32,705 bases of DNA from an uncultured Saprospiraceae bacterium (GTDB taxonomy: Bacteria > Bacteroidota > Bacteroidia > Chitinophagales > Saprospiraceae). Within the stretch, counting starts at the first letter, position 1, and each line of letters opens with the position of its first letter. Shown here piece by piece: positions 15,859 to 23,941 of this stretch. A program made the translations under genes and the position numbers. Location: the NCBI GenBank assembly GCA_938008185.1, contig CALLLR010000078.1, positions 1 to 32,705 of the forward strand. Reading direction: 5' to 3'. A model generated the notes under the pieces. The model did not search any database. It saw only the letters and a program-made list of their open reading frames with translations, and had not been told where the DNA came from.

Positions 15859-18800
15859 ATGAATTCAATTAAAACGATCTTAAACCAATCTTTTCTCTTC
15901 CTTCTATTCCTTTGCGCTTCTCAGTTCCTGACTGCTCAGATTGAGGTGGAACCTACGGGCGTCCTTTTTACACCTGAAAGCCTGATTACCAGTGTATTTC
16001 TCGATAACGGAGTAGAAGTACTGGAAGTTATCCACGAAGGCACCGATAATTCAGTTGGCTACTTTACAAATGGTCAGGACGATATTGGGATCGGACGGGG
16101 CATTATCATGTCTTCCGGTTTTGCGACTACGGCGGCTACCCCAAATGATGCCACCGGAACCAGCGACGAAACGTCCGGTCAGACGGTAGACGATCCTTAT
16201 TTAGGTACCATTTCCGATGAACTTCGGGACGTCACAAAATATACCATTCGGTTTATCCCGACTTCTGATACACTCCGTTTTCGTTATACTTTTGCTTCGG
16301 AAGAATATCCCGAGTATGCCTGTTCGGATTTTAATGACATTTTTGGATTCTTTATCCACGGTCCCGGCATCAGTGGTCCTTATCCAAATAACGCGACCAA
16401 TATTGCCCTAATTCCTGAGTTGGGAGATCCGACGGGTCTGACTTTCACAGATTTACCCGTTACGATTAACAACGTAAACCCTGGTCAGGTAGGTGGTAAT
16501 GGGGTGCTGGAAAATTGTACACCTCCCGTAGGAAGTCTTGACTATGGCACTTATTACCGCGACAACACTGGAAGTGAAAACCTGACATTTGATGGCTATT
16601 TAAAAACTTTTTTCTCACAAGTAGTCGTCAAGCCTTGTGAAGAATATACCATCGTATTATCATTGGCAGATGTAAACGATCAACAGTTTGATTCTGCGGT
16701 TTTTCTGGAAGCAAGAAGCTTTGGAACTGGTTCGCTGCAAGTAGAAGTAAACACGTTCTCCCTGGATGGCAGCCTGTCAGAAGGTTGTACCGACGGGGCT
16801 TTAACGATTAATTTACCCGCTGCGGCGGAAACAGATCTCGTACTGGATTATACCATTTTTGGAACGGCGACTCCAGACGTTGACTACTCGGCGATCCCAA
16901 ATAACCTAATCATTCCTGCCGGCGAATCTTCTATCTCAATTCCTGTTATCGTATACGAGGATGGAATTAATGAGCCTGTTGAAACTATTGGAATTGATAT
17001 TCAACGGGATATTTGTAACCGGGATACTTTTTATTTTTTATTGAATGATAATCAACTAACGGCACTCGACTTAGGGCCCGATACACTTATTTGTTCCAGC
17101 GCTCCGGTACAACTGGACGGAACCATTCCAGTGGTCCTTCCCGATCCTCCTACCTTTTCCAATACGACTGATTATCCGATCATTACCATCTCGGATAACG
17201 CACCGCCGGCACCCGGTACCTTGCCGACGATTTCGCCGCTGGATGTTCTCGGCGTACAACCCGTCATCCTCCAACCCGGAGCCATTAAAAGTATCTGTGT
17301 TAATATTGATCACAACTTCGCCAGTGATATTGATTTATTTTTATTCGCACCAAACGGTCAGTTTTTGGAACTGTCCACCGATAACGGAAAAGGCGGAAAT
17401 GATTATATCGACGCTTGTTTTACGCCATCAGCCGTAGATACCATTGATTTTGGTAGTCAGGCGCCCGTCGATGCCCCTCCTTTTACCGGCGACTGGTATC
17501 CGGAAGGAACTTTTGAAGATATTTATGGCGGTCCCACCAACGGTGAATGGTACATCGCCGTCAAAGATGATCAAACCGGTTTTACGGGGACCCTGCTCGA
17601 CTGGACCATTTGTTTCAATCCAGTTTATCAGGTGAACTATCAATGGTCACCCGCCGAAGGACTGAGTTGCACCGACTGTCCCAATCCGGTGGCGAGTCCG
17701 GATACGACCACTACCTACAAGCTGTTGATCTCAGATACGTATGGCTGCTCTATTGAGGATGAAATTACCATCGAAGTAAGTCAGTCTATTGAAGCTCCTC
17801 TCGTCAATTGTGATCCAACGACCAACAGTATTTCACTGGACTGGATGGCGGTAGCTGGAGCGGATGGTTACGAAATTAATATTGATAATAATGGCTGGAA
17901 TCCGGTGAACGGAGATTTAACACATTTGATTTCAGATCTCACGATTAATCAAATGGTCGATATTCAGATAAGAGCTATCGGCAATTGTGAAGGACTCATT
18001 CAATCTTTTACCTGTAACACCTTAAACTGTACGCCACCAGACCTTTCCATTGCTACCGTAGAAGCAGCGGCCTGTAATGGTACGTCCACCGGATCAGTTG
18101 TTGGAGTTGCCAATGGTACCCCACTACCCTACTTTTTTGAAATTCCCGGAATTGGAAATAACACCACCGGAATCTTTACGGATCTACCGGCAGGAGATTA
18201 TAATTTGATTTTATATGACAATGTAGGCTGTTCCGATAGTGAAACTTTTTCTATTACCGAACCCGTCTCATTGGTCACCAGCATTGAAGTGAATGCTGCC
18301 ATAGATTGTAACGGAAATAATACGGGTGCGGTCGCCGCGGTCGCTTCCGGTGGAAACGGTCCATATACCTTCCTTTGGGATAATACCAGTGTCGATTCCA
18401 TCAATACCAACTTATCAGCAGGTCCGGTTTCGGTGACCATTACCGACCAAAATGGTTGTTCAGAAATAGCAGATTTCACCTTGCAAGAACCAACATCTTT
18501 AACACTGACTTCCAGCAACACTCTAATAAGTTGTTTTAACGGAGTCGACGGAACTGCGACGGCCCTTCCAGATGGTGGTATCCCTCCTTACACTTACGTT
18601 TGGTCAGATGGACAAACCAATCAAACGGCCACTGGCCTACCGCTGGGAATGACCAACGTGACCGTAATGGATGCTGCTGGCTGCACGAATAATACCACCG
18701 TTGACATTTCTCAAAATCAAGAAATTACTTTAACCTTTATACCTACTGCTCCGACTTGTTTTAACGGACAAAATGGCAATCTGACCGTAAGTGCCAATGG

Positions 18801-21800
18801 TGGAGCAGGCAATTATACCTATATCTGGGAGAATGGCCAGACCAGCGCTACCTCCGCCGGCCTGGCAGCGGGAACTCATCAAGTAACGGTTACCGATCAA
18901 AATATGTGTACGCAAACGGACAGTTTTGAAGTACCCAATACGCCAGCTATCAATATTAATCAAATCACCACTCCGGCTACCTGTGCCGCCAATACCGACG
19001 GCGCCATTGACCTGACCATCTCAGGAGGAACCGGAATCTATACTTTTGCCTGGTCGGACGATCCCGGCATCACTACGGAAGATCGCCCCAATCTCGGTGG
19101 TGGAACGTATACCGTAACGGTGACCGATCAGCCAGGATGTCAAAATCAACTATCTATTCTGGTCGTTGCGCCCTCACCAATTGACCTGGCTACGGCGAGT
19201 AGTCCGGTAGGTTGTGCGGGTGGAAATACCGGTTCGGTAGAAGCAACCCCATCGGATGGCACGGGACCATATCAGTACGCATGGGATATCGACGGCACGA
19301 TCATGACTCAACCGGTAGTCCCCAATTTATCTGCGGGTAGCTACTCTGTTACGGTCACGGATGCGAATGATTGTCAAGTGATAGAAACCGTTGAGGTTTT
19401 GCAATCCGCCGGAATTGATGTGGTAGAAACAATTACCAATATCGACTGCTTCGGAAATGATAATGGCCAGATTGATTTAGCGATCAGTGGTGGAAATGCT
19501 CCTTACACCTTAGAATGGACGGATATGATGGGAAATGTTTTGGGTAATAATCCAATCTTAGAAAATCAACCAGCCGGTATTTATCAAATAAATATTACGG
19601 ATAATAATAATTGTTTACAAACCCAACAGTTCGAAATATCCCAAAATGAGGAACTTCTTTTATCTTTTGGTAATGTTGGCAATTTAGATTGTAATAATGC
19701 AGCCACCGGTAGTATCGAACTAATCGTAAACGGAGGCGATGGAAATTATACTTTTAACTGGTCCAATGGTACGGATCAACAAAGCCTCGAAAATTTAACG
19801 GCAGGAATTTACAGCGTAACGGTCACGGACGGTCTTAATTGCTCTCAGGAATTATCCACTACCCTTTCGGAACCTGTGGCCCTGACTGTGGTGGATACGA
19901 CCTTACCATCTTCTTGTTTTAATACCTCTGATGGCAGTATTTTCTTAACGGTAACGGGCGGTACGATAGCGACTGATTATCAATATAACTGGAGTAACGG
20001 CGGAAATACTTCGCAACAATCAGGATTGGTGGCAGCTACTTACCAGGTAACGATCACCGACGATTTAGGTTGTCAACTCGAGGAAACCTATACGATTAGC
20101 AGTCCCGATCCAATCCTGCTGGACGTGCTGGAATTGCCGGCCACCTGTAGCGGCGCTCCAACTGGTACGGCTACGGTAACGGCCTCCGGAGGAGATGGAA
20201 ACTATTCCTACCAATGGGATGAAGACGCAGGTAATCAGACTACCCCAACCGCCACTAATTTACTGGCCAATGTATATTTTGTTACCGTAACAGATGGGAA
20301 CGGTTGCACCGAATTTTCGACCGCTGAAGTGCTCGAACCTCTGGCAATGAGTAATAGTATTGAACAAGTAGATATAGCTTGTTTTGGAGGCAATTCAGGA
20401 ATCCTGCGTACCGATATTTTCGGCGGAGTAGCTCCTTATACCTACAGCTGGACCGGACCGAACGGCTTTACGGCCACGACCCAAAACCTGGATAATTTAG
20501 CAGCTGGAACTTACGAGCTGACCATCAGGGATGATAACGGATGTATCTTCGAAGAAACAACGATACTGACCCAACCTGCTACTGGATTAACGGCCACCGT
20601 GACTCCTTTAGATACCGTTTGTTTTGGACAATCCAACGGAACGGCCACCGTTGTTCCTGCCGGTGGAACCGGTGATGTTTCTTTTTTATGGAATCATCAA
20701 AATCAAACAACCGCTACCGTTAATAATTTACCCGTGGGCACCTGGGAAGTGATGGTTACCGATCAGTCAGGATGTAGCACAACTCAAACTACTGAAGTTG
20801 AGGAAGATCCTGAAATCATTATTCGCTTGAGTGAAAACGGTCCGCTCTGTCACGACGGAATGGACGGACAAGCAGAGATTACGGCCATCGAGGTAAATGG
20901 CAATACCGTCAATTTAAATGATTATGAATTTATTTGGAATAATAACGAAGCCACACCACGGGTAGAAAATCTGAATGGTGGCGAACGATACTTTGTTTCG
21001 GTCACAAATGGTATTGGTTGTATGATCTCCGAAGCCATTGAAATCAGCAATCCTGATCCGGTTGGAATTTTAGTAGAGGAGATTATTCCCAGCGATTGTG
21101 CCAATGGCAACAACGGTTCGGCGTCCGTAAGTGGAGCCGGAGGAACCCAGCCTTACACCTACCAATGGAGTGCCAACGCAGATAACCAGTCTTCCGCGAC
21201 GGCTGATAATCTTACGAGTGGTATTTACAACGTGATTGTTTCGGATAATAATCAATGCAGCAGTACGCAAGAAATCATTGTTACCGAACCAGACGCACTA
21301 ACCATTGAATTTTTGGTTGGTGAAATCAGTTGTCCGGGAGATGCCGATGGAGTGATTGGTACGACTATTTCGGGCGGCACAGCCCCTTATCAGTATGCGT
21401 GGTCTACCGGAAGCAATAATGCAGAGATTGACCGAATAGAAGCCGGTAACTACGAATTAACCATTACGGATAATAAAGGTTGTACCACGCTATCCAATCA
21501 ATTAATAGAAGCACCAGATGTCTTAACCGCGACGACCGAATTAATTGATCCTACTTGTGCTGGATACCGAGATGGGCGCATTACCATTTTTCCCAGTGGA
21601 GGAATTCCACCCTATCGGTATGCTTTGGATCAAGAAGATTTTAATGGCTCCTCAGTGCAAGTTGGTGTCCGGGCGGGTGATTATGACATCCGGGTGCAAG
21701 ATGCCAAAGGCTGTGAATTTGTTACCCAAGTAACCATTACCGAACCATTACCACTGATCGTAAATACCAGACCAGAAGAGGAAATGATGCTGGGTGACAG

Positions 21801-22308
21801 TTTACAACTCGTCGCCGAAGTCGACAATGCCATTGGAGCGGTCGATCTGTTTTGGAGTGCTCCGTACGAAGGTACGTTAAGTTGTTATCCGGATAGTTTT
21901 GCCCTTTGTGAAACCCCCTGGACGGTAGCTCAATATACGACGCTGTATACCGTAGTTGCCGAAGATAGCCGGGGATGTAGCGGAGAAGCTACCGTTGAAG
22001 TGACGGTAAATAAGGCCCGCCAGGTTTTAGTCCCAACGGCATTTACGCCCAATGGCGATGGAAATAATGATCTTTTGCTGGTACACGGAGTTCCCGGTAC
22101 AGAAGTCCTAAAGTATAAAGTATTTGACCGATGGGGCAGTTTACTTTTTGAGAATGGAGATTTTATGATCAATGACCCGGTAGAAGGCTGGAATGGAACC
22201 TACCGAAACGAAAGATTAACTTCAGGGGTTTACATCTGGCAGGTAACGATTCGTTATCAGGATGGTGAAGAAAAAACAGTTAGTGGCAGTACGACCCTAT
22301 TGAGGTAG
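15859..22308 (+). CDS. Giant SprB-repeat surface adhesin-like T9SS protein
   Basis: 2149 residues. The signal peptide (1-26) ends CASQFLTAQ. Domains in order: choice-of-anchor L (about 33-294, SLITSVFLDNGVEVLEV to QQFDSAVFLEARSF); a Calx-beta-like domain (about 295-398, GTATPDVDYSAIP); a proprotein-convertase P-like jelly roll (about 443-588, DIDLFLFAPNGQFLEL, NGEWYIAVKDDQTG); a short PKD-like stretch; and a fibronectin-III-like domain (about 645-720). Sixteen tandem SprB-type repeats of about 75-80 residues follow (about 730-1965), each with C-x-G...G, a GGxxPYTYxW core, an AGxYxVTVTD strand and a final Cys pair. The C-terminus (2055-2149, PTAFTPNGDGNNDLLLVHG) is a gliding-motility-type CHU_C domain, i.e. 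a type B T9SS signal that leaves the protein on the surface. SprB itself drives gliding in Flavobacterium; here adhesion or gliding is inferred. Confidence 0.92.
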   Translation: MNSIKTILNQSFLFLLFLCASQFLTAQIEVEPTGVLFTPESLITSVFLDNGVEVLEVIHEGTDNSVGYFTNGQDDIGIGRGIIMSSGFATTAATPNDATGTSDETSGQTVDDPYLGTISDELRDVTKYTIRFIPTSDTLRFRYTFASEEYPEYACSDFNDIFGFFIHGPGISGPYPNNATNIALIPELGDPTGLTFTDLPVTINNVNPGQVGGNGVLENCTPPVGSLDYGTYYRDNTGSENLTFDGYLKTFFSQVVVKPCEEYTIVLSLADVNDQQFDSAVFLEARSFGTGSLQVEVNTFSLDGSLSEGCTDGALTINLPAAAETDLVLDYTIFGTATPDVDYSAIPNNLIIPAGESSISIPVIVYEDGINEPVETIGIDIQRDICNRDTFYFLLNDNQLTALDLGPDTLICSSAPVQLDGTIPVVLPDPPTFSNTTDYPIITISDNAPPAPGTLPTISPLDVLGVQPVILQPGAIKSICVNIDHNFASDIDLFLFAPNGQFLELSTDNGKGGNDYIDACFTPSAVDTIDFGSQAPVDAPPFTGDWYPEGTFEDIYGGPTNGEWYIAVKDDQTGFTGTLLDWTICFNPVYQVNYQWSPAEGLSCTDCPNPVASPDTTTTYKLLISDTYGCSIEDEITIEVSQSIEAPLVNCDPTTNSISLDWMAVAGADGYEINIDNNGWNPVNGDLTHLISDLTINQMVDIQIRAIGNCEGLIQSFTCNTLNCTPPDLSIATVEAAACNGTSTGSVVGVANGTPLPYFFEIPGIGNNTTGIFTDLPAGDYNLILYDNVGCSDSETFSITEPVSLVTSIEVNAAIDCNGNNTGAVAAVASGGNGPYTFLWDNTSVDSINTNLSAGPVSVTITDQNGCSEIADFTLQEPTSLTLTSSNTLISCFNGVDGTATALPDGGIPPYTYVWSDGQTNQTATGLPLGMTNVTVMDAAGCTNNTTVDISQNQEITLTFIPTAPTCFNGQNGNLTVSANGGAGNYTYIWENGQTSATSAGLAAGTHQVTVTDQNMCTQTDSFEVPNTPAININQITTPATCAANTDGAIDLTISGGTGIYTFAWSDDPGITTEDRPNLGGGTYTVTVTDQPGCQNQLSILVVAPSPIDLATASSPVGCAGGNTGSVEATPSDGTGPYQYAWDIDGTIMTQPVVPNLSAGSYSVTVTDANDCQVIETVEVLQSAGIDVVETITNIDCFGNDNGQIDLAISGGNAPYTLEWTDMMGNVLGNNPILENQPAGIYQINITDNNNCLQTQQFEISQNEELLLSFGNVGNLDCNNAATGSIELIVNGGDGNYTFNWSNGTDQQSLENLTAGIYSVTVTDGLNCSQELSTTLSEPVALTVVDTTLPSSCFNTSDGSIFLTVTGGTIATDYQYNWSNGGNTSQQSGLVAATYQVTITDDLGCQLEETYTISSPDPILLDVLELPATCSGAPTGTATVTASGGDGNYSYQWDEDAGNQTTPTATNLLANVYFVTVTDGNGCTEFSTAEVLEPLAMSNSIEQVDIACFGGNSGILRTDIFGGVAPYTYSWTGPNGFTATTQNLDNLAAGTYELTIRDDNGCIFEETTILTQPATGLTATVTPLDTVCFGQSNGTATVVPAGGTGDVSFLWNHQNQTTATVNNLPVGTWEVMVTDQSGCSTTQTTEVEEDPEIIIRLSENGPLCHDGMDGQAEITAIEVNGNTVNLNDYEFIWNNNEATPRVENLNGGERYFVSVTNGIGCMISEAIEISNPDPVGILVEEIIPSDCANGNNGSASVSGAGGTQPYTYQWSANADNQSSATADNLTSGIYNVIVSDNNQCSSTQEIIVTEPDALTIEFLVGEISCPGDADGVIGTTISGGTAPYQYAWSTGSNNAEIDRIEAGNYELTITDNKGCTTLSNQLIEAPDVLTATTELIDPTCAGYRDGRITIFPSGGIPPYRYALDQEDFNGSSVQVGVRAGDYDIRVQDAKGCEFVTQVTITEPLPLIVNTRPEEEMMLGDSLQLVAEVDNAIGAVDLFWSAPYEGTLSCYPDSFALCETPWTVAQYTTLYTVVAEDSRGCSGEATVEVTVNKARQVLVPTAFTPNGDGNNDLLLVHGVPGTEVLKYKVFDRWGSLLFENGDFMINDPVEGWNGTYRNERLTSGVYIWQVTIRYQDGEEKTVSGSTTLLR

Positions 22309-22822
22309 GGTTGTAAAAAATAAAAAACCGTCACGCTAATCAAAATGGTATAGCGGACGGCCCGAACTGCCCGTTCGTCAAAAATATTTACGAAGTTGAT
22401 TAAGGAAATCTAAAACAATGAGGATATTTTCTTCTTAAACAACTTCTACTTGCCAGGTAAAGGTAAGCTCATTCTAAGGCTAGAAAAAGGGGCATTTTGT
22501 AAAGACCTTGTGTTGACTAAATAAATGAACGATTTAATTGAGTAGTTCACCAATTTTATTATCTTCGTGAAATATTTAAATAGCCATCAGAATTGAACAT
22601 AAGTTGAGGGGGTGTTCAATTAACTGTGTCTAATCAGTTAGTTCAAATATATAATTAAACTATTATTTTCATAATTAGTTGTCAATTATTCTATTAGTTA
22701 ACTGGCCTCTTTTTGCGCAATGCTTGCGCAACAAAAAACACAGATTATTGAATAGTCCCTAAGTTGACTATTTAACAACAACAACAACAACAACAACAAT
22801 AACAATAAAAACAGAAAGAACA
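22309..22822. other. 514-base intergenic region with no gene seen
   Basis: No credible reading frame was found. An imperfect stem (CCGTCACGCTA near 22328 with TAGCGGACGG near 22351) follows the adhesin stop but lacks a T-run. A weak promoter-like pair, TTG 22538-22540, 19 bases, TATCTTCG 22560-22567, could serve marR with a leader of about 250 bases. A small inverted repeat TAACTG/CAGTTA lies at 22621-22640, and ATTAGTT recurs nearby, possible MarR-type operator material. The AAC tract at 22774 is listed separately. Confidence 0.4.
22774..22799 (+). repeat. AAC triplet microsatellite upstream of marR
   Basis: About eight and a half perfect copies of AAC run from 22774 to 22799, followed by AAT/AAC-like variants up to the marR start at 22823. 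The tract lies in the marR 5' leader just ahead of the start codon. There is no Shine-Dalgarno, so the unstructured A-rich tract may be the ribosome landing site. Copy-number slippage could tune expression. Confidence 0.75.
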
Positions 22823-23284
22823 ATGAGTTTCAAAGAACCCCACCCTAGAGGTTTCTTTGAGCATCCCGTTTTACAGGAGACAGATGGTGCCATTATGGCC
22901 CTTGCTTCTGAGATGCTTGCAAAGAAATCTTCACTATTAAAAAAATATGATTTATCTTTTCAGCAGTACGTTATACTAAGAACTCTAAATGTTACGGAAG
23001 GAAAACCAGCCTCAATAAAATCTCTGACCGAAGAAATGCTTGACAAAATGTCTAACACCTCTCGTCTAGTTGCAAAACTAGAAAAGAAAGGTTTTGTGAA
23101 TAGAAAAACTAGTGCGTTAGATCGAAGACAGGTAGAGGTATTCATCACAGATTCAGGAAAAATAAATTATGAAGAAGCAAGCCAAGCGCTAAACAAAGTT
23201 ATTTTTTCTGCCTACGATCCGTTAAATAAAAATGAGCTAACTACCCTTTTGAAAATGCTCCTAAAATTGAAAACTAATTCTTGA
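22823..23284 (+). CDS. MarR-family transcriptional regulator
   Basis: 153 residues, normal for MarR. The winged helix-turn-helix spans about 35-115. SFQQYVILRTLNVTEG matches the first helices, LTEEMLDKMSNTSRLVAKLEKKG the recognition helix (about 68-90), and DRRQVEVFITDSG (100-112) the beta wing with the conserved D-R-R. N- and C-terminal helices would form the dimer. MarR proteins usually repress genes near their own locus and respond to small phenolic ligands or oxidation. Here no drug-efflux or catabolic gene is adjacent, and the downstream genes are on the other strand, so the target is unknown; autoregulation through the upstream AT-rich inverted repeats is possible. There is no cysteine to suggest redox sensing. 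Confidence 0.92.
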   Translation: MSFKEPHPRGFFEHPVLQETDGAIMALASEMLAKKSSLLKKYDLSFQQYVILRTLNVTEGKPASIKSLTEEMLDKMSNTSRLVAKLEKKGFVNRKTSALDRRQVEVFITDSGKINYEEASQALNKVIFSAYDPLNKNELTTLLKMLLKLKTNS

Positions 23285-23453
23285 CTTAGAAGTTATCAAG
23301 CATGTTTAACTAATTTGAAATTTATAGTTTCTGGAGGAGTAGTTGAAGAAATACAACCGAAAATTTTAACAAAGGAGTTGCTTAAAAGCAAAGCTCGCCA
23401 ATCCGGTCGGCAGACGCCATAAAATTAATCACGGCTAAGTTATTGAATGCATT

Positions 23454-23492
23454 AAAAAAAAGACCTGATTCGTGGAAATCAGGTCTTTTTTT
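23454..23492. terminator. Bidirectional intrinsic terminator
   Basis: A strong stem AGACCTGATT (23461-23470) with AATCAGGTCT (23477-23486), a six-base loop, flanked by a seven-base A run upstream and a seven-base T run downstream. It lies between marR (plus) and the DUF1508 gene (minus) and fits termination in both directions. Confidence 0.9.
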
Positions 23493-23514
23493 ATGAACAT
23501 GTTTAAGTTATAAA

Positions 23515-23847
23515 CTAAGAAGCCATCATGTTCACTTCAGCATCCTTAGCATTTTCTTGAACGGAAGCAATTCCACGGTTAGCTCCATCTTTTGAAGCAT
23601 ATACCTGGCTGTGACCAATTACCTGGTTATTACCCGCCAATAAGTTAAAGAATACTTTACCATCTGTAGAATTTTTAATTACAAAATTCTCTTTATCTGC
23701 GGCATTTCTTTTTACAGAAGCAATTCCGGTTTTCACACCAGACAGATCAGCATACCCCTGACTAGCCAAAATCACCTGGCTATTTTTTGCTTTTAAATTA
23801 AAATAATATTTACCGTTTTTTTCGCTTTTAAATACATCAAATCCCAT
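23515..23847 (-). CDS. DUF1508/YegP-family protein
   Basis: 110 residues made of two tandem copies of the DUF1508 (UPF0339) motif: FDVFKSEKNGKYYFNLKAKN followed by QVILASQGYADLSGVKTGI, then the second copy ENFVIKNSTDGKVFFNLLAG followed by QVIGHSQVYASKDGANRGI. This matches E. coli YegP in size and duplication. The structure is a small alpha/beta fold; the biochemical role is unknown, with stress-related expression reported in some bacteria. It has no signal peptide. The giant coiled-coil gene ends 94 bases upstream on the same strand, so the two may share a transcript, though the gap is AT-rich enough to hold its own promoter. Ends at a strong terminator. Confidence 0.9.
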   Translation of the reverse strand: MGFDVFKSEKNGKYYFNLKAKNSQVILASQGYADLSGVKTGIASVKRNAADKENFVIKNSTDGKVFFNLLAGNNQVIGHSQVYASKDGANRGIASVQENAKDAEVNMMAS

Positions 23848-23941
23848 AATAATATTTTTTTAGTTGATTAATTTTAATTAATTGAAATATCTTCCTGGCA
23901 ATAATAATAATTTTTTTTAAAATTTGGGAGTTGGATTAAAA

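Noticed and set aside
22328-22360. Imperfect stem after the adhesin gene as a terminator
   Set aside because: Mismatched arms and no T-tract.
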